Of a DNA stretch of 64,000 nucleotides, positions 18,623 through 28,350 are shown piece after piece. The stretch spans positions 248,001-312,000 of the forward strand of contig NZ_JAGGQQ010000008.1 in assembly GCF_018613195.1 (NCBI RefSeq), written 5' to 3'. The translations under genes were made by a program, and so were the position numbers. The DNA is from Bacillus sp. ISL-45 (lineage in GTDB: Bacteria; Bacillota; Bacilli; Bacillales; Cytobacillaceae). Position 1 is the first letter of the stretch; each line of letters begins with the position of its first letter. Under the pieces are notes generated by a model. That model made no database searches. It was not told where the DNA came from and worked only from the letters and a program-made list of their open reading frames with translations.

Positions 18623-19883
18623 CTAGGCGGTTATTTCTGATTCATTTTGTTTACGAAGCTTAGCCATATCCACTCTGATCAGCAGAGAAATAACGAATGC
18701 TGCGACAAATAACCCTGCAAACACTGATAAGCTGCCGGCATACGATCCGGTTGTATCTTTTATATAGGCGGCAAACATTGGTCCCACCAGACCGGCCGCT
18801 GCCCATGCTGTCAGGATGTAGCCATGGATGGCGCCGAGCTGTTTTGTGCCGAATAAATCGCCGATATAGGCAGGTATGGAGGCAAATCCCCCTCCGTAGC
18901 ACGTATAAATGACCGCAAGCATTACCTGGAAAAGCAGGGCATTGGTCGTGTGCGGAAGTATGAAAAACAATCCGATTTGCAGGATGAAGAATGTTGTATA
19001 CGTATTCGGACGGCCAATGAAATCTGAAATGGAGGCCCAGCCAATCCGGCCCAGCCCATTGAAGATCCCAATTGCTCCAACAAGCGCAGCAGCTGCCGCT
19101 GTCCCAATGCCGATCGACTCCATCGCAAGCGGTTTCGCCACTGCTAAAATCGCAATCCCGCATGTGACATTGATGAACAGCATCAGCCATAAATACCAGA
19201 AACGGGTCGTTTTTACCGCTTCGTTCGCCGTTAGCTGTGAAAGGTCCATTACTGGCTTTGCGGCACCAGATTCAACTTTTTCCTTAAAGCCCTCCGGCAT
19301 CCATCCTTCAGGCGGCTTTTCCAGATACAAAGACGATGCGGTCATTAAAATTAAGTAAGCGCTTCCTAAAATGAAGAACGTGTTCGCGACTCCTACACTT
19401 TCAATCAAACTATTCATGATTGGGCTGGAAATGGCTGCGGCAAAGCCAAAGCCCATAATCGCAAGGCCCGTAGCAAGCCCGCGCCGGTCTGGGAACCATT
19501 TTACCAACGTAGAAACCGGTGCAATATAGCCAACACCAAGACCAATCCCGCCTAACACCCCGTAAAACAGATAAAGGAGTATTTTTGAGCCCAATAGAAC
19601 GGCAAGACCGGAACCGGCAATCCCGATTCCAAAGAAAGTCGCCGCAAGCAATCCAGCCTTCCTAGGACCATGCTTTTCCACAAAATGACCCAAAAACGCA
19701 GCAGCAAGACCAAGGAACAAGATAGCGATACTAAAGGTAAGAGCCACTTCCGAATCGGACCAGCCAAACAAATTTTTCAACGGGTTCGTGAAATTACTCC
19801 AAGCATAAACAGAACCAATCGAGATATGAATCCCAACAGCGGCGGCAGCAATCAACCAACGATTTTTTCTTTGTTTCAGCCAT
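18623..19883 (-). CDS. OFA-family oxalate/formate antiporter-like MFS transporter with N-terminal frameshift
   Basis: About 410 residues of a 12-helix MFS transporter of the oxalate:formate antiporter family (VGIHISIGSVYAWSNF at the start, GHFVEKHGPRKAG loop). It probably moves formate for the adjacent dehydrogenase. The natural start is ATG 19883 after AGGAGG (19895-19900), giving MAETKKK, but an A6 run (T6 at 19863-19868) puts this one base out of frame with the body; removing one A restores KKNRWLIAAAAVG. Otherwise initiation must use TTG 19855 or CTG near 19879, both poorly spaced. Sequencing error, mutation or slippage on A6 are all possible. Confidence 0.85.
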
Positions 19884-19922
19884 TAACACTATTTCCTCCT
19901 TTTAATCTTGTTTACAAGCTCT

Positions 19923-19951
19923 GTTATACTTTATGACAGTAAAAGTTACAA
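19923..19951 (-). promoter_or_regulatory. Sigma-A-type promoter of the formate operon
   Basis: On the minus strand TTGTAA (19951-19946) and TATAAC (19928-19923) are separated by 17 bases, upstream of the transporter start at 19883. A short palindrome, CTTGT-TT-ACAAG (19907-19918), lies just downstream and could be an operator. Confidence 0.6.
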
Positions 19952-20237
19952 AATTCTGACATTTTTAAATTTCTATCGGGAAACGAAAGGAAAGGAGGGT
20001 ATGAACATTTCCAGGGTATTAAAATGCTACTTCAAAATAATAGTTAGAGGAAAAATTAAGTGATCATATGATTTTTAAAAAGAGGCTGATAGAATTGAAG
20101 GGATATGATTAAAGTAATAAATCATTAATAACTTGTGATGAATGCGGCCATGTAGAGTAAGGACGTAATGATGAGACATATAAAGCCACTTTTAAGAAAT
20201 AATAAAAGTATTCCAGCGCTTTTAAAGGAGAATTAAA
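19952..20237. other. Intergenic region without a supported gene
   Basis: This AT-rich stretch separates the divergent formate operon and the SRPBCC gene. I see AAAGGAGGGT followed by a 20-codon frame at 20001-20063, but the spacing to its ATG is too short to support it. Nothing else is recognisable. Confidence 0.4.
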
Positions 20238-20702
20238 ATGCCTGTCATTGAGCATCAACAATTTATTCGTGCACCAATCGAGGTATGTTTTGACCTCGCG
20301 AGGAACGTAGAGATCCATACTCAGACAACTTCCAATACCATGGAACGAGTTATAGGCGGAGTGACAGAGGGATTATTAGAGGAAGGAGATACGGTTACTT
20401 GGGAGGCCGTTCATTTTGGTTTGAAACAAAGATTAACGGCCAAGGTGACATATATGGAAAAGCCAAATGAGTTTGTTGATATTATGGTTAAGGGGGCCTT
20501 CCATTCCTTTGTTCATACACATCAGTTTCTTGAAAAAGGAGAAGGCACCATAATGATTGATAAATTTCAGTATAAGTCACCATTAGGCCCAATTGGCGTT
20601 TTAGCCGATATGTTGTTTTTAGAAAGGTATATGCGAAAATTCATTGTTTCTCGTGCAGAGGCACTAAGAAATATTGCCGAAAAGGTTGATCTCGGAAATT
20701 AA
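20238..20702 (+). CDS. SRPBCC-family (START-like) protein
   Basis: The 154-residue protein has the SRPBCC pattern of a helix-grip ligand-binding fold: an N-terminal strand HQQFIRAPIEVCFDLARN, a middle beta-sheet and a long C-terminal helix (FIVSRAEALRNIAEK). Bacillus relatives are annotated as cyclase/dehydrase or cell-division-inhibitor-like proteins with unknown ligands. ATG 20238 follows AAAGGAGAATTAAA. It stands alone, with no operon partner on the same strand. No specific function can be assigned. Confidence 0.75.
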   Translation: MPVIEHQQFIRAPIEVCFDLARNVEIHTQTTSNTMERVIGGVTEGLLEEGDTVTWEAVHFGLKQRLTAKVTYMEKPNEFVDIMVKGAFHSFVHTHQFLEKGEGTIMIDKFQYKSPLGPIGVLADMLFLERYMRKFIVSRAEALRNIAEKVDLGN

Positions 20703-20803
20703 GCCGCTAGAGACAAATATGGTCCTCAGTCAAATCCACCATAAAAGTGTATTTTTTTGCACCGGCAGACACTGCCCCTTGCGCCGGTTCAACAGCCCGA
20801 ATT

Positions 20804-21145
20804 TTATTTTAATATGATGAGAAAGGTCGCTTCATTTTGGCTAGGGGCAGAAGCATTTGTTTTACCATCCGAAAACACACTTACATTTTGGGCGACTTCG
20901 AGCTTTTCTTTAACAAAGGAAGGGATACGATCGGTGTCGTAGTTTGTTCCTTTGAACTTATAGATTTCTTTTAATTTCTCTTCCGTTTTTCCTTGGATGT
21001 TTTGCTCATTGTCCCGAACCAGCCAGATATCCTTTTCTGTTACACTGATAATATAGCCAGTATCTATGTGATTGGCTTCGGTGAAAATGAATGCAGCAAT
21101 ACCAAGCATGGCAATGAAACTGGTTATTATTAATAACCTTTTCAT
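20804..21145 (-). CDS. DUF3221 (YobA-like) small secreted or anchored protein
   Basis: The 113-residue protein has an N-terminal hydrophobic segment (RLLIITSFIAMLGIAAFIF) and then GYIISVTEKDIWLV, the start of a small DUF3221 beta-barrel domain, which is found in Bacillus YobA-like proteins. ATG 21145 is chosen because GAGAGGTG precedes it; the in-frame ATG at 21160 is too close to that site. It is coupled to the lipoprotein gene upstream (stop at 21157). Function is unknown; the two products are probably exported and act together at the envelope. Confidence 0.7.
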   Translation of the reverse strand: MKRLLIITSFIAMLGIAAFIFTEANHIDTGYIISVTEKDIWLVRDNEQNIQGKTEEKLKEIYKFKGTNYDTDRIPSFVKEKLEVAQNVSVFSDGKTNASAPSQNEATFLIILK

Positions 21146-21156
21146 AGCTGCACCTC

Positions 21157-21672
21157 TCAATTTTCCGTGCCGACATTTATTGTATGGGCTAGTACCACAT
21201 CTTTTTGGCCTTTCTCTTTCGCCTTCAGGACCTTTATTAATCTATATTTTCCTTCTTCGGATATCATTTCTTTCAACATATTGTTTTCAATTTTCTGGTG
21301 GTAACCCCCGCCAGGACCAATGAATTCAGTTTCTCCTTCAAAAGATGCTTCTCTTGGGATTAAAACCTCATACCAGGCACCATCAATAAACTTTTCAACA
21401 GTGAGTTCAGAATCAGCTAAAAATGTAAGAGAGCCTTTATTATAGATTTCAAGGATCGAAAATTCTGGTGCCGGATTTATTGGTTGCATCATTAATGCGA
21501 ACCCTAGGTTATTGTGTTTATCCTCATGCGTCAATTCACCGTACTTTGATTTGTTTTTTTGAACTGAGGTTTCACTTATTTTCTTCATACTATGATTCGA
21601 ATTGGTGTCTTCATATGCAGCACAGCTGGTCAGTACAAGCGAGCCTGCCAGCAAAAAGGCAGCTATCTTCAT
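21157..21672 (-). CDS. Lipoprotein with YobA/Big-type Ig-like domain
   Basis: The 171-residue protein begins with a lipoprotein signal (LLAGSLVLTSC, Cys17) after AGGAGGGATAATTT. Residues about 70-165 resemble the Ig-like domain of Bacillus YobA-type proteins (LTVEKFIDGAWYEVLIPRE, then GKYRLIKVL). It would sit on the outer face of the membrane. It forms a two-gene unit with the DUF3221 gene downstream, a pairing also fused in some relatives. Molecular role unknown. Confidence 0.7.
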   Translation of the reverse strand: MKIAAFLLAGSLVLTSCAAYEDTNSNHSMKKISETSVQKNKSKYGELTHEDKHNNLGFALMMQPINPAPEFSILEIYNKGSLTFLADSELTVEKFIDGAWYEVLIPREASFEGETEFIGPGGGYHQKIENNMLKEMISEEGKYRLIKVLKAKEKGQKDVVLAHTINVGTEN

Positions 21673-21965
21673 AAATTATCCCTCCTATAAAGCTTAGACG
21701 GAATTCTACAGGAAAGGTTTTACTGCAATTTACAAAAGTGACTTTTGGCCTGCATGATTTTCTCTGACCACAACACAAGTACTCATATCCTTTTACGCGG
21801 ATCATACTAATTCAAGAATCCTGACGGTTTAAATAATTTAATAATGGATGTGTCTCTCCCATATCGCGAATCTATTAAAAGTAAGAAAATTTTATAAACT
21901 CAAACAAAATCCCTGCACAGCCTGGTTTCCTTTTTTATAATAAGAGAAAAGGAAGGAGTGGTTTC

Positions 21966-22868
21966 ATGGTACATACCATTGCAAAGGAACAATATTTCTA
22001 TGCTTTCAGCAAGGAAAATAAAACAGCGCTAAAGGTGCCTTCTGGTTCACAGGTGGTGATTGAAACGTACGATTGTTTCCAAAACCAGATTCAGAGCAAT
22101 GATGCAGCCTTCAATTCAATTGACTGGAATCAGATTAACCCGGCTACTGGTTCAATATATGTAGAAGGTGCCCAGCCAGGCGATATACTTAAGGTGAAGA
22201 TCGACAATATTGAATTGGGCAATCAGGGAGTGATGGCAACCGGACCCGGACTTGGTGTCATGGGCCATCGAATCGATGAGTTTCAGGTTAAGATGATCCC
22301 GATTGAAGATGGCAAGGCTGTCTTTAATGAAAAGCTCCAGCTGCCTTTGAATCCGATGATAGGTGTCATTGGTGTGGCCCCTGAAGCAGATCCTGTTTCG
22401 TGTGGTACTCCAGGGGCTCACGGAGGGAACATGGATACGACATCTGTCACGACTGGTGCAACGCTTTATTTCCCGGTATTCCAGGAAGGAGCCTTGTTTG
22501 GCCTGGGAGATTTGCATGCAGCGATGGGAGACGGAGAAATTGGCGTTTCAGGCATTGAGATTCCTGGAAAAGTAACCGTCACGCTCGAAGTTGTCAAAGG
22601 AACATCGATTTCTTACCCATTCCTTGAAAATGAAGAAGGGATGGCTGTTCTAGTTTCAAAAGAGACGCTTGATGAAGCGGCCAAAGCAGCTGTGGAGATT
22701 TTTATTGATACTTTGCAGCCGCATACAGATTTGAGTCTGGGGGATCTGACCATGCTTATGAGTGCCGTTGGCCAGGTCCAGGTATCGCAAATCGTCGACC
22801 CACTTTTGACAGCCAGGTTTTTCGTTCCAAGATATGTGCTTGATGCCTATCAAGTAAAGTTATTCTAG
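21966..22868 (+). CDS. Acetamidase/formamidase family amidohydrolase
   Basis: The 300-residue protein belongs to the FmdA/AmdA family, with the conserved GVMATGPGLG, PGAHGGNMDT and GLGDLHAAMGDGE segments that form the metal-binding active site. These enzymes hydrolyse short amides such as formamide and acetamide to ammonia and the acid. ATG 21966 follows GGAAGGAGTGG. It is a single-gene unit closed by a terminator. The formate genes lie about 2 kb away, but no operon link exists, so a formamide-to-formate route is only a guess. Confidence 0.88.
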   Translation: MVHTIAKEQYFYAFSKENKTALKVPSGSQVVIETYDCFQNQIQSNDAAFNSIDWNQINPATGSIYVEGAQPGDILKVKIDNIELGNQGVMATGPGLGVMGHRIDEFQVKMIPIEDGKAVFNEKLQLPLNPMIGVIGVAPEADPVSCGTPGAHGGNMDTTSVTTGATLYFPVFQEGALFGLGDLHAAMGDGEIGVSGIEIPGKVTVTLEVVKGTSISYPFLENEEGMAVLVSKETLDEAAKAAVEIFIDTLQPHTDLSLGDLTMLMSAVGQVQVSQIVDPLLTARFFVPRYVLDAYQVKLF

Positions 22869-22930
22869 GGGGGGGAAGATTAGCTGGCTATTGCAAATTT
22901 AGCTATGATTCTTGAACTTACAAATAAAAT

Positions 22931-22970
22931 GAAAAGCCAGTGTCTATAAGTGGGACACTGGCTTTTCATT
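22931..22970. terminator. Bidirectional intrinsic terminator
   Basis: GAAAAGCCAGTGTC and GACACTGGCTTTTC form a perfect 14-base stem with a nine-base loop and T/A-rich flanks, between the amidase gene and the convergent membrane-protein gene. Confidence 0.85.
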
Positions 22971-22989
22971 GCCGTTTTTCAAGGAAGAA

Positions 22990-23292
22990 TTATTTTTTCA
23001 GCAATATGGTCCTTGTGAAAAGACGAATGAGTAACACTCCGATCAGCATAACAATACCAGTTGATATAATCACGAAATTCCTTCCAAAAGGGTTAAACCA
23101 AGAAGGATTTGGAGGAGTGATAAACTCTGTCCCCCAAAAAACTGATATTAATATAGTGACAATGTTAGTCAAGATAATCACTGGAAATTTTATTTTTATA
23201 GATAATAGACCTGCTGTAATTACCAATAAAAACGTGCCTGACTGCAGAATAGCAGGTCGTGGGGAAAGAGCAATTTCAAGATAATGAAACAA
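22990..23292 (-). CDS. Small hypothetical membrane protein
   Basis: A 100-residue frame with three hydrophobic segments and a basic C-terminus (RLFTRTILLKK). The only standard start is TTG 23292, which lacks a ribosome binding site. The open frame extends upstream to a stop with AGAGGGGGA at about 23344-23352, as if the true N-terminus (NPIKSLWFLVSLFPSP) began from a non-standard codon such as ATC near 23340, or had lost its ATG. No family recognised. Confidence 0.45.
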   Translation of the reverse strand: MFHYLEIALSPRPAILQSGTFLLVITAGLLSIKIKFPVIILTNIVTILISVFWGTEFITPPNPSWFNPFGRNFVIISTGIVMLIGVLLIRLFTRTILLKK

Positions 23293-23414
23293 AAATGGAC
23301 TAGGAAATAACGAAACTAGGAACCATAAAGATTTGATAGGATTTCCCCCTCTTTAAGTAATTATAGCGACCGTGCAAAATAGAAAGTGAGCGTGAACTTG
23401 GGGCCCCTCATTTG

Positions 23415-23801
23415 TTAAAGCTCGTGAAAGTCCTCAATTTCTCCATTTTTTAAAAAACAGAAGCTCCCTAACGGATATTTGGCTTCTTTTTTGGCTAAAT
23501 CGAGTGACATATTTTTATGCATTCCAAAAACATCTACTTCATTTTCGGATCTGTCATATACATATTCATATCGAATCTCTGGATCATCATTGTAGTAAAC
23601 CATTTTAGACCAGCCACTTTTATAATTGAAAAAGCTATTCTCTACTTTATCTTCAGAAATATTTACTTTCTGAAATTCCATTGCTTTCGTAATCCGGTTG
23701 TCAGCTGTTTTTTCATAGTGGAACATATTGATCTTAAAAATGAGAAACCCTGCGAAAAATACGATTGTAAAATAGGTTAGGACAATCAAGACACTTTTCA
23801 T
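23415..23801 (-). CDS. Small membrane-anchored hypothetical protein
   Basis: The 128-residue protein has one N-terminal membrane helix (residues 4-23) and a soluble outer domain. The sequence vaguely resembles DUF3139-type Bacillus proteins, which have the same layout, but I would not rely on that. It stands alone on the minus strand, with ATG 23801 preceded by AAGGAGCTT. Function unknown. Confidence 0.55.
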   Translation of the reverse strand: MKSVLIVLTYFTIVFFAGFLIFKINMFHYEKTADNRITKAMEFQKVNISEDKVENSFFNYKSGWSKMVYYNDDPEIRYEYVYDRSENEVDVFGMHKNMSLDLAKKEAKYPLGSFCFLKNGEIEDFHEL

Positions 23802-23948
23802 TGTAAGAAGCTCCTTAAAGTGTAAATTTACACTTTAAATATAAATTTTTCCATTGGTTTAGTCCAATATGTATTAAGGGGGACAACGTGATTTTATCTT
23901 TTTTTACAGGCCAACATGGCATAAAGTTTTGGCTTTATCGATAAAAAA

Positions 23949-23999
23949 ACTGCACCTCCAATTGTTAAGTGTTGTTAACAATTGGGGTGCAGTTCTCTT
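23949..23999 (-). terminator. Intrinsic terminator of the SLH protein gene
   Basis: AACTGCACC and GGTGCAGTT, extended inward through CCAATTGTTAA and TTAACAATTGG, form a long stem with one bulge just downstream of the stop of the SLH protein gene; a T-run follows on the minus strand. Confidence 0.85.
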
Positions 24000-24011
24000 T
24001 TCTACATACTG

Positions 24012-26422
24012 CTATTTCACTTTGAATCTATCCTCAAGGGCTCTCGCGACAAAAGCGGAAAAGTCGGACCGAATGAGGAGTCCGTTTGGCCGGTAGGTTC
24101 CGTCTGCATAGCCGGTGGTGATTCCAGCAGCCAGTATTCTTTTAATATAAGGGTATGAGGATGTTCCCTCTTTTACATCTGTGAAGGAAGCATCAGCTTC
24201 AGCGGATAGGCTGAATGCCCTTGCCAGGAAGATGGCCATTTGTCCTCTCGTTACAGGTGCATCGGGGCGGAAGGTGCCATCCGCATATCCGGTGATGATT
24301 CCTCTCTCCACAGCAGATGCAATATAGCCTGAAGCGACGGATGCAGGGTCGACGTCCTTGAAGGTAGTCTGCCTTTTCGTTCCGTCGAGTTCCAATGCTC
24401 GGCCAATCATAATCGCTGCCTGTGCACGAGTTACTGCATTTCCAGGACGGAAGGTGTCGTCTGCATATCCTGTTATAACTTTCCGTCCTACCAGGTAGTT
24501 GATTTCATGATAAAACCGATGGCTAGTGCTGAGATCAGTGAAGGAAACAGAGACTGGTTTTTCTACAGTTGCTTTATACACTTCACTAATCAGTCCGGCT
24601 GCATCTGTAGCCGTGATTTCAAAGGTGGTTCCTGCTGCCTGGGATTCTGTTAATTCAACAAGGAATATGCCGTCATTCTGGGTTACGGCTGAAGCCAGGA
24701 CAGAACCATTCTTAAGTACAGTTATTTTTGCACCAGGCTCTGTCATCCCATAAAAGCTTGTTGCTTGATCTAAAATTGGGCTGACAAATTTGATGACAGG
24801 AGGTGTTACATCCCTTACAGTAACTTTAACTGGTTCACTGTAAAGTTCTCCATTCTTCGCTATGATTTCAAGCATGGTCCCTGGCTTTTGTTTTTCAATA
24901 CTAACCGAAAAGACCCCATTCTGATTCACAGCAGCCGTTCCGATGGTCGTACTTAGTGACTTCACCAGAATGGTCGTTCCAGGTTGGCCCGTTCCGCTAA
25001 TGGAAACGGTTTGGTCCGTAATATCCATCGTGCTTAGGACAGGTTTTGCAGGCGGAGTTACATTTTTAACCGTTACAGTCACTGAAGGACTGATATTATT
25101 CGCAGCATCCTGGCTGATAACTGTAAGGATTGTCCCGGCCGGCTGTTTTGCGATTAAGGTAGCTTCAAAGGTTCCATTCTGATTTGCTATTGCGCTGCCA
25201 ACCGTTTCGCTCCCTTTTCGTACTGTAACGGTTGAACCAGTCTCTGCTGTCCCGGTTACTTTAGTTGACTCATTCGTTACTTCATGGACTTGCGGAGCTG
25301 CAGGAGCGGTCTTATCCTCGACAGTTACCACTGTTTCCTGGCTCACTCTTCCGTAGCTGTCTACTGCAGTCACGCGCAGCTGACTTCCTGCAGAAGGACG
25401 CTGGATCGCAATGTTAAATGTGCCCGATGGTCCCGAATATCCGTCACCAAGTTTTTGTGAACCGGAATAAACGGATACCAGGCTGTCTCCATCAGTCAGC
25501 CCGCTGACAGATGAATCCGCATCCGAAACTTTATTCACTTTAGGAGCACCAAATACTCCTAGAGGGTAGCCATTATGAAATGGTTTTGAAGCTATGGAAG
25601 AAATATCAAGTTGGTCCCGGAAGTTAATATTGTCGTTGGCGTCGACAATTCCTTGATTAATGAATACCGGGTCGGTTGTGCCCCAGTAGTTGTCGAGACC
25701 GTTAAATGTAATGCGATTATATCCGTCCAACCTAACTTTCATTTTATTAAAACCGAAAAAATTATTTCTATTAATGAAGACATTGGGCGTTCCGCCATCA
25801 GGATCCCTGCTGAGTACGAAAATATCCTCAATGCTGTCTCCCTCGTTTAGAAATGTATTACCCTGGATTGTGACTCTGCTTCTCCCGTTTTGTACATCAA
25901 TCCTTGCCCGGTTTGAAAATGAGTTATTTTCAACTGCAATGTCACTGTACTGGGGAGAAAGGGAGACTTGGCCATTGGAGAACCGATTATGGCGAAGCGT
26001 GACCGCCCTTTTTAGAGAGGATACAAGATATCCCCCATTAAAAGTATCATGTGACAGATCTGTATATTCAAGGTGGATGGAACTATTGATAAAATCCCAG
26101 CCTTTGACGGTTACATCCTTTAATAAAATTCGTTCAGAAGATGTACCAATAGCTTCTAGTTGTCCTTTCACATCAAACCAAATACCGCTCGAGGCAATGA
26201 CTTCAACCCCTGGCTCAATCTTAAGCTTAACACCAGGATAAACCGTAACGCTGCCAGACATCCTGTACGGTGAATTAGCCTTCGTCCAGGTGGGTTTTCA
26301 GTTATAGGACCTGATACCACTGATCCCGCAGCACTCGCCTTATCAAAGCGGAGCGGAAATAAAGACAAAATTAAAGAAAATACGACCAGAACCTTAAAAA
26401 ATAATCCTAATCTACACTGCAA
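24012..26422 (-). pseudogene. Secreted beta-helix / Ig-like repeat protein with three SLH domains, apparent N-terminal frameshift
   Basis: The main frame (749 codons from 26261) encodes a right-handed beta-helix-like region (residues 1-230), four Ig-like Big_6-type repeats (about 250-560, each ending DKTAPAAP or DVTPPVIK-like) and three SLH domains (about 565-745, each with ITGYADGTFRP-like cores) that attach it to the cell-wall polymer. Its signal peptide lies in another frame: TTG 26422, after GGGGGAAGA, gives a signal sequence ending KASAAGSVV. One base is missing near 26288-26296 between ITEN and TWTKANSPYRMSGS. This is either a disrupted gene or a sequence error; apart from this the coding region is intact. 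Labelled pseudogene because of the frame break only. Confidence 0.75.
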
Positions 26423-26566
26423 TGAATCTTCCCCCATTATTTTAAAATTTAAAAATATTAACCTTGTTATATTTTAGGTAGATTAGAAATTAAATACAAT
26501 GGGAAAGAATGGGTGTTTTAGTGGCATAAGGGGGGAGGGTGAAACTATTTAACACTGTAAAGCGCC

Positions 26567-26619
26567 GGGGGTCAGACCCCCAAGAGATTAAAGCGGTAAA
26601 GCGGTGGGGGTCTGACCCC
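26567..26619. repeat. GGGGGTCAGACCCCC palindrome pair
   Basis: GGGGGTCAGACCCCC at 26567-26581 and GGGGGTCTGACCCC at 26606-26619 are two palindromic cores separated by AGCGGTAAAGCGGT-like sequence. They lie just after the stop of the LCP gene. The core is shared with the palindrome at 32643-32697. Confidence 0.8.
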
Positions 26620-26622
26620 GTT

Positions 26623-27558
26623 CTATTGAACTTCTAAATGATCCTTCAGCTCACTTTGAACTTTTTGTCTTTCTTCTTCATTTACAATGAGATAGTAAAT
26701 CTTATTAATCTTTGTTCCTGTTCCGTTCAATTGGAGCTGTTGTACATCTTTGCCTGCATTTTTATAGTGTTTTTGAACTTCAGTCATTTCTTGGAATGTC
26801 ATATTTGTTTTAACGTTATTTCCAAGTGCTTCGAATATATCGTCAAATTTAGTTAGTGAGCTTAGGCTCGCGCCTTTTCTAATAACACCCTGGATTACTT
26901 GTCTTTGTCTTTGCTGGCGGCCGAAATCGTTATTCGGGTCTTGTTTTCTCATTCTGACGTAGGAAAGAGCTTCCTTGCCGTCAAGCGTGATTTCACCTTC
27001 CGGGTAGCTGTGTCCGCCCTCGCTAAAGGCTAGATTATTGTTAACCTCAACTCCGCCTACGGCATTTACGATGTCTTCAAAGCCCTCCATATTAACTTGC
27101 ATGTAATAATCTATAGGGATATCAAGGAATTCCTCAACCGTGTCCATTGACATTTCAACTCCGCCAAAAGCATAGGCATGATTGATTTTATCCTCAAATC
27201 CTTTTCCGACAATTTCGGCTCTTGTATCACGGGGAATGCTCAACATTTTTGTCGAATTAAGTGCAGGATTTACAGTCAGCACAATCATTGTATCTGACCG
27301 GCCTTTATCTCCTGGCCTTTCATCTACCCCTAGCATTAGAACAGAGAATGGCTCTTTGTTTTCAAAAGTAACTTCCTTTGTCCTCTTGCTGGATTGATCC
27401 CTGTCAATCGGCTGGTGCATCGTTTCCACTGCATTTGTGAGGGAAGAGTAAACATTATAGATGTACGCACCAATTGCAATCATTAACAAAAGGAAAACAA
27501 CCCCGGTAATTCTCAGCCATTTTCTTTTTTTCTTACCTGAATGTTTTTCTGCTCTCAT
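26623..27558 (-). CDS. LytR-CpsA-Psr (LCP) family cell-wall polymer ligase
   Basis: The 311-residue protein has a short cytoplasmic basic start, one membrane helix (residues 17-35) and an extracellular LCP domain with the conserved SVLMLGVDERPGDKGRSDT, IPRDTRAEI and NHAYAFGG motifs that bind polyprenyl pyrophosphate. LCP enzymes attach teichoic acids or other anionic glycopolymers to peptidoglycan. ATG 27558 follows GGGGGTTAAG. It is very similar to the second LCP protein at 56804-57733, apparently by duplication. It is a single-gene unit, so the polymer it attaches is unknown. Confidence 0.9.
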   Translation of the reverse strand: MRAEKHSGKKKRKWLRITGVVFLLLMIAIGAYIYNVYSSLTNAVETMHQPIDRDQSSKRTKEVTFENKEPFSVLMLGVDERPGDKGRSDTMIVLTVNPALNSTKMLSIPRDTRAEIVGKGFEDKINHAYAFGGVEMSMDTVEEFLDIPIDYYMQVNMEGFEDIVNAVGGVEVNNNLAFSEGGHSYPEGEITLDGKEALSYVRMRKQDPNNDFGRQQRQRQVIQGVIRKGASLSSLTKFDDIFEALGNNVKTNMTFQEMTEVQKHYKNAGKDVQQLQLNGTGTKINKIYYLIVNEEERQKVQSELKDHLEVQ

Positions 27559-27588
27559 GACTTAACCCCCATATTATCTTGAACCCCA

Positions 27589-28101
27589 CTAATTCTTTAA
27601 TGGCACGCTAGTTTCTGTACCACCTTCAACAATTATAACGCTCTCTAAATTTTTGGCTTCTTCTTTATCTATCTGGATGACAAATGTTCTCGGTGTTGCA
27701 TCTGCAGTGCAATTACCGTCTGGGTGTGCGATGGTTATTGTTGTGTTGTCCGCATTGGATTCTACATTTTCAATCTCGGATGGACAGCTTCCGGATTCAT
27801 AGACTCCTATAAAGAAAACACTTTTCGTCTTAAAGTCTATTTCAGGTGCTTGTTTTTTAAATCCATACAAGCTCCAAAAATTTTCAAAGTCTGCTTGGTT
27901 ATCTGACATCCTCACTAAATATTGATAACGAGGCGTTTCTTCTCGTTGGAATGCCAGTTCATGCATGTTCGCAGGCAAGTTTTTTTCACTAGCGACTATG
28001 TCGAAGTTTTGTTGATTATTCTCAGGATCATTGCTGCAGCCATATAACAATAATAGTGACGAAATTAAAGTCAATAGAAGTGGCAGCTTGATTGTTTTCA
28101 G
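27589..28101 (-). CDS. Small lipoprotein of unknown function
   Basis: If started at CTG 28101, six bases after AAAGGGTGA, the 170-residue protein begins MKTIKLPLLLTLISS and has a clear lipobox LLYGC. The only other start in frame is TTG 28074, which truncates the signal peptide. The body has no recognised family; two cysteines (SCPS and GNCTAD) could form a disulfide. It ends 31 bases before the LCP start and may be cotranscribed with it. Confidence 0.6.
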   Translation of the reverse strand: MKTIKLPLLLTLISSLLLLYGCSNDPENNQQNFDIVASEKNLPANMHELAFQREETPRYQYLVRMSDNQADFENFWSLYGFKKQAPEIDFKTKSVFFIGVYESGSCPSEIENVESNADNTTITIAHPDGNCTADATPRTFVIQIDKEEAKNLESVIIVEGGTETSVPLKN

Positions 28102-28350
28102 TGTACATCACCCTTTCTAATTAAATTAGACGGTAAAAAACACTAAAGGTTTCTCATTTTTCAAACACAAAACGTTCTGTTGTAAAAGGATTGGGAATGT
28201 CATGGGGTTAGCAATATCGACAGTTTCTTTTTCTAAAAGCTTGAAAGACATGAGGTATTCTTCTTCATTCTTAAATGTATGAAAAAGAACTTCGGTAATT
28301 GCTACTATTGAGCAGAAGATTAAAATTAAGTTGTGCTTTATTAAGAATGA

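Noticed and set aside
20001-20063. 20-codon frame after AAAGGAGGGT
   Set aside because: The ribosome binding site is only two bases from the ATG and the peptide has no recognisable feature.
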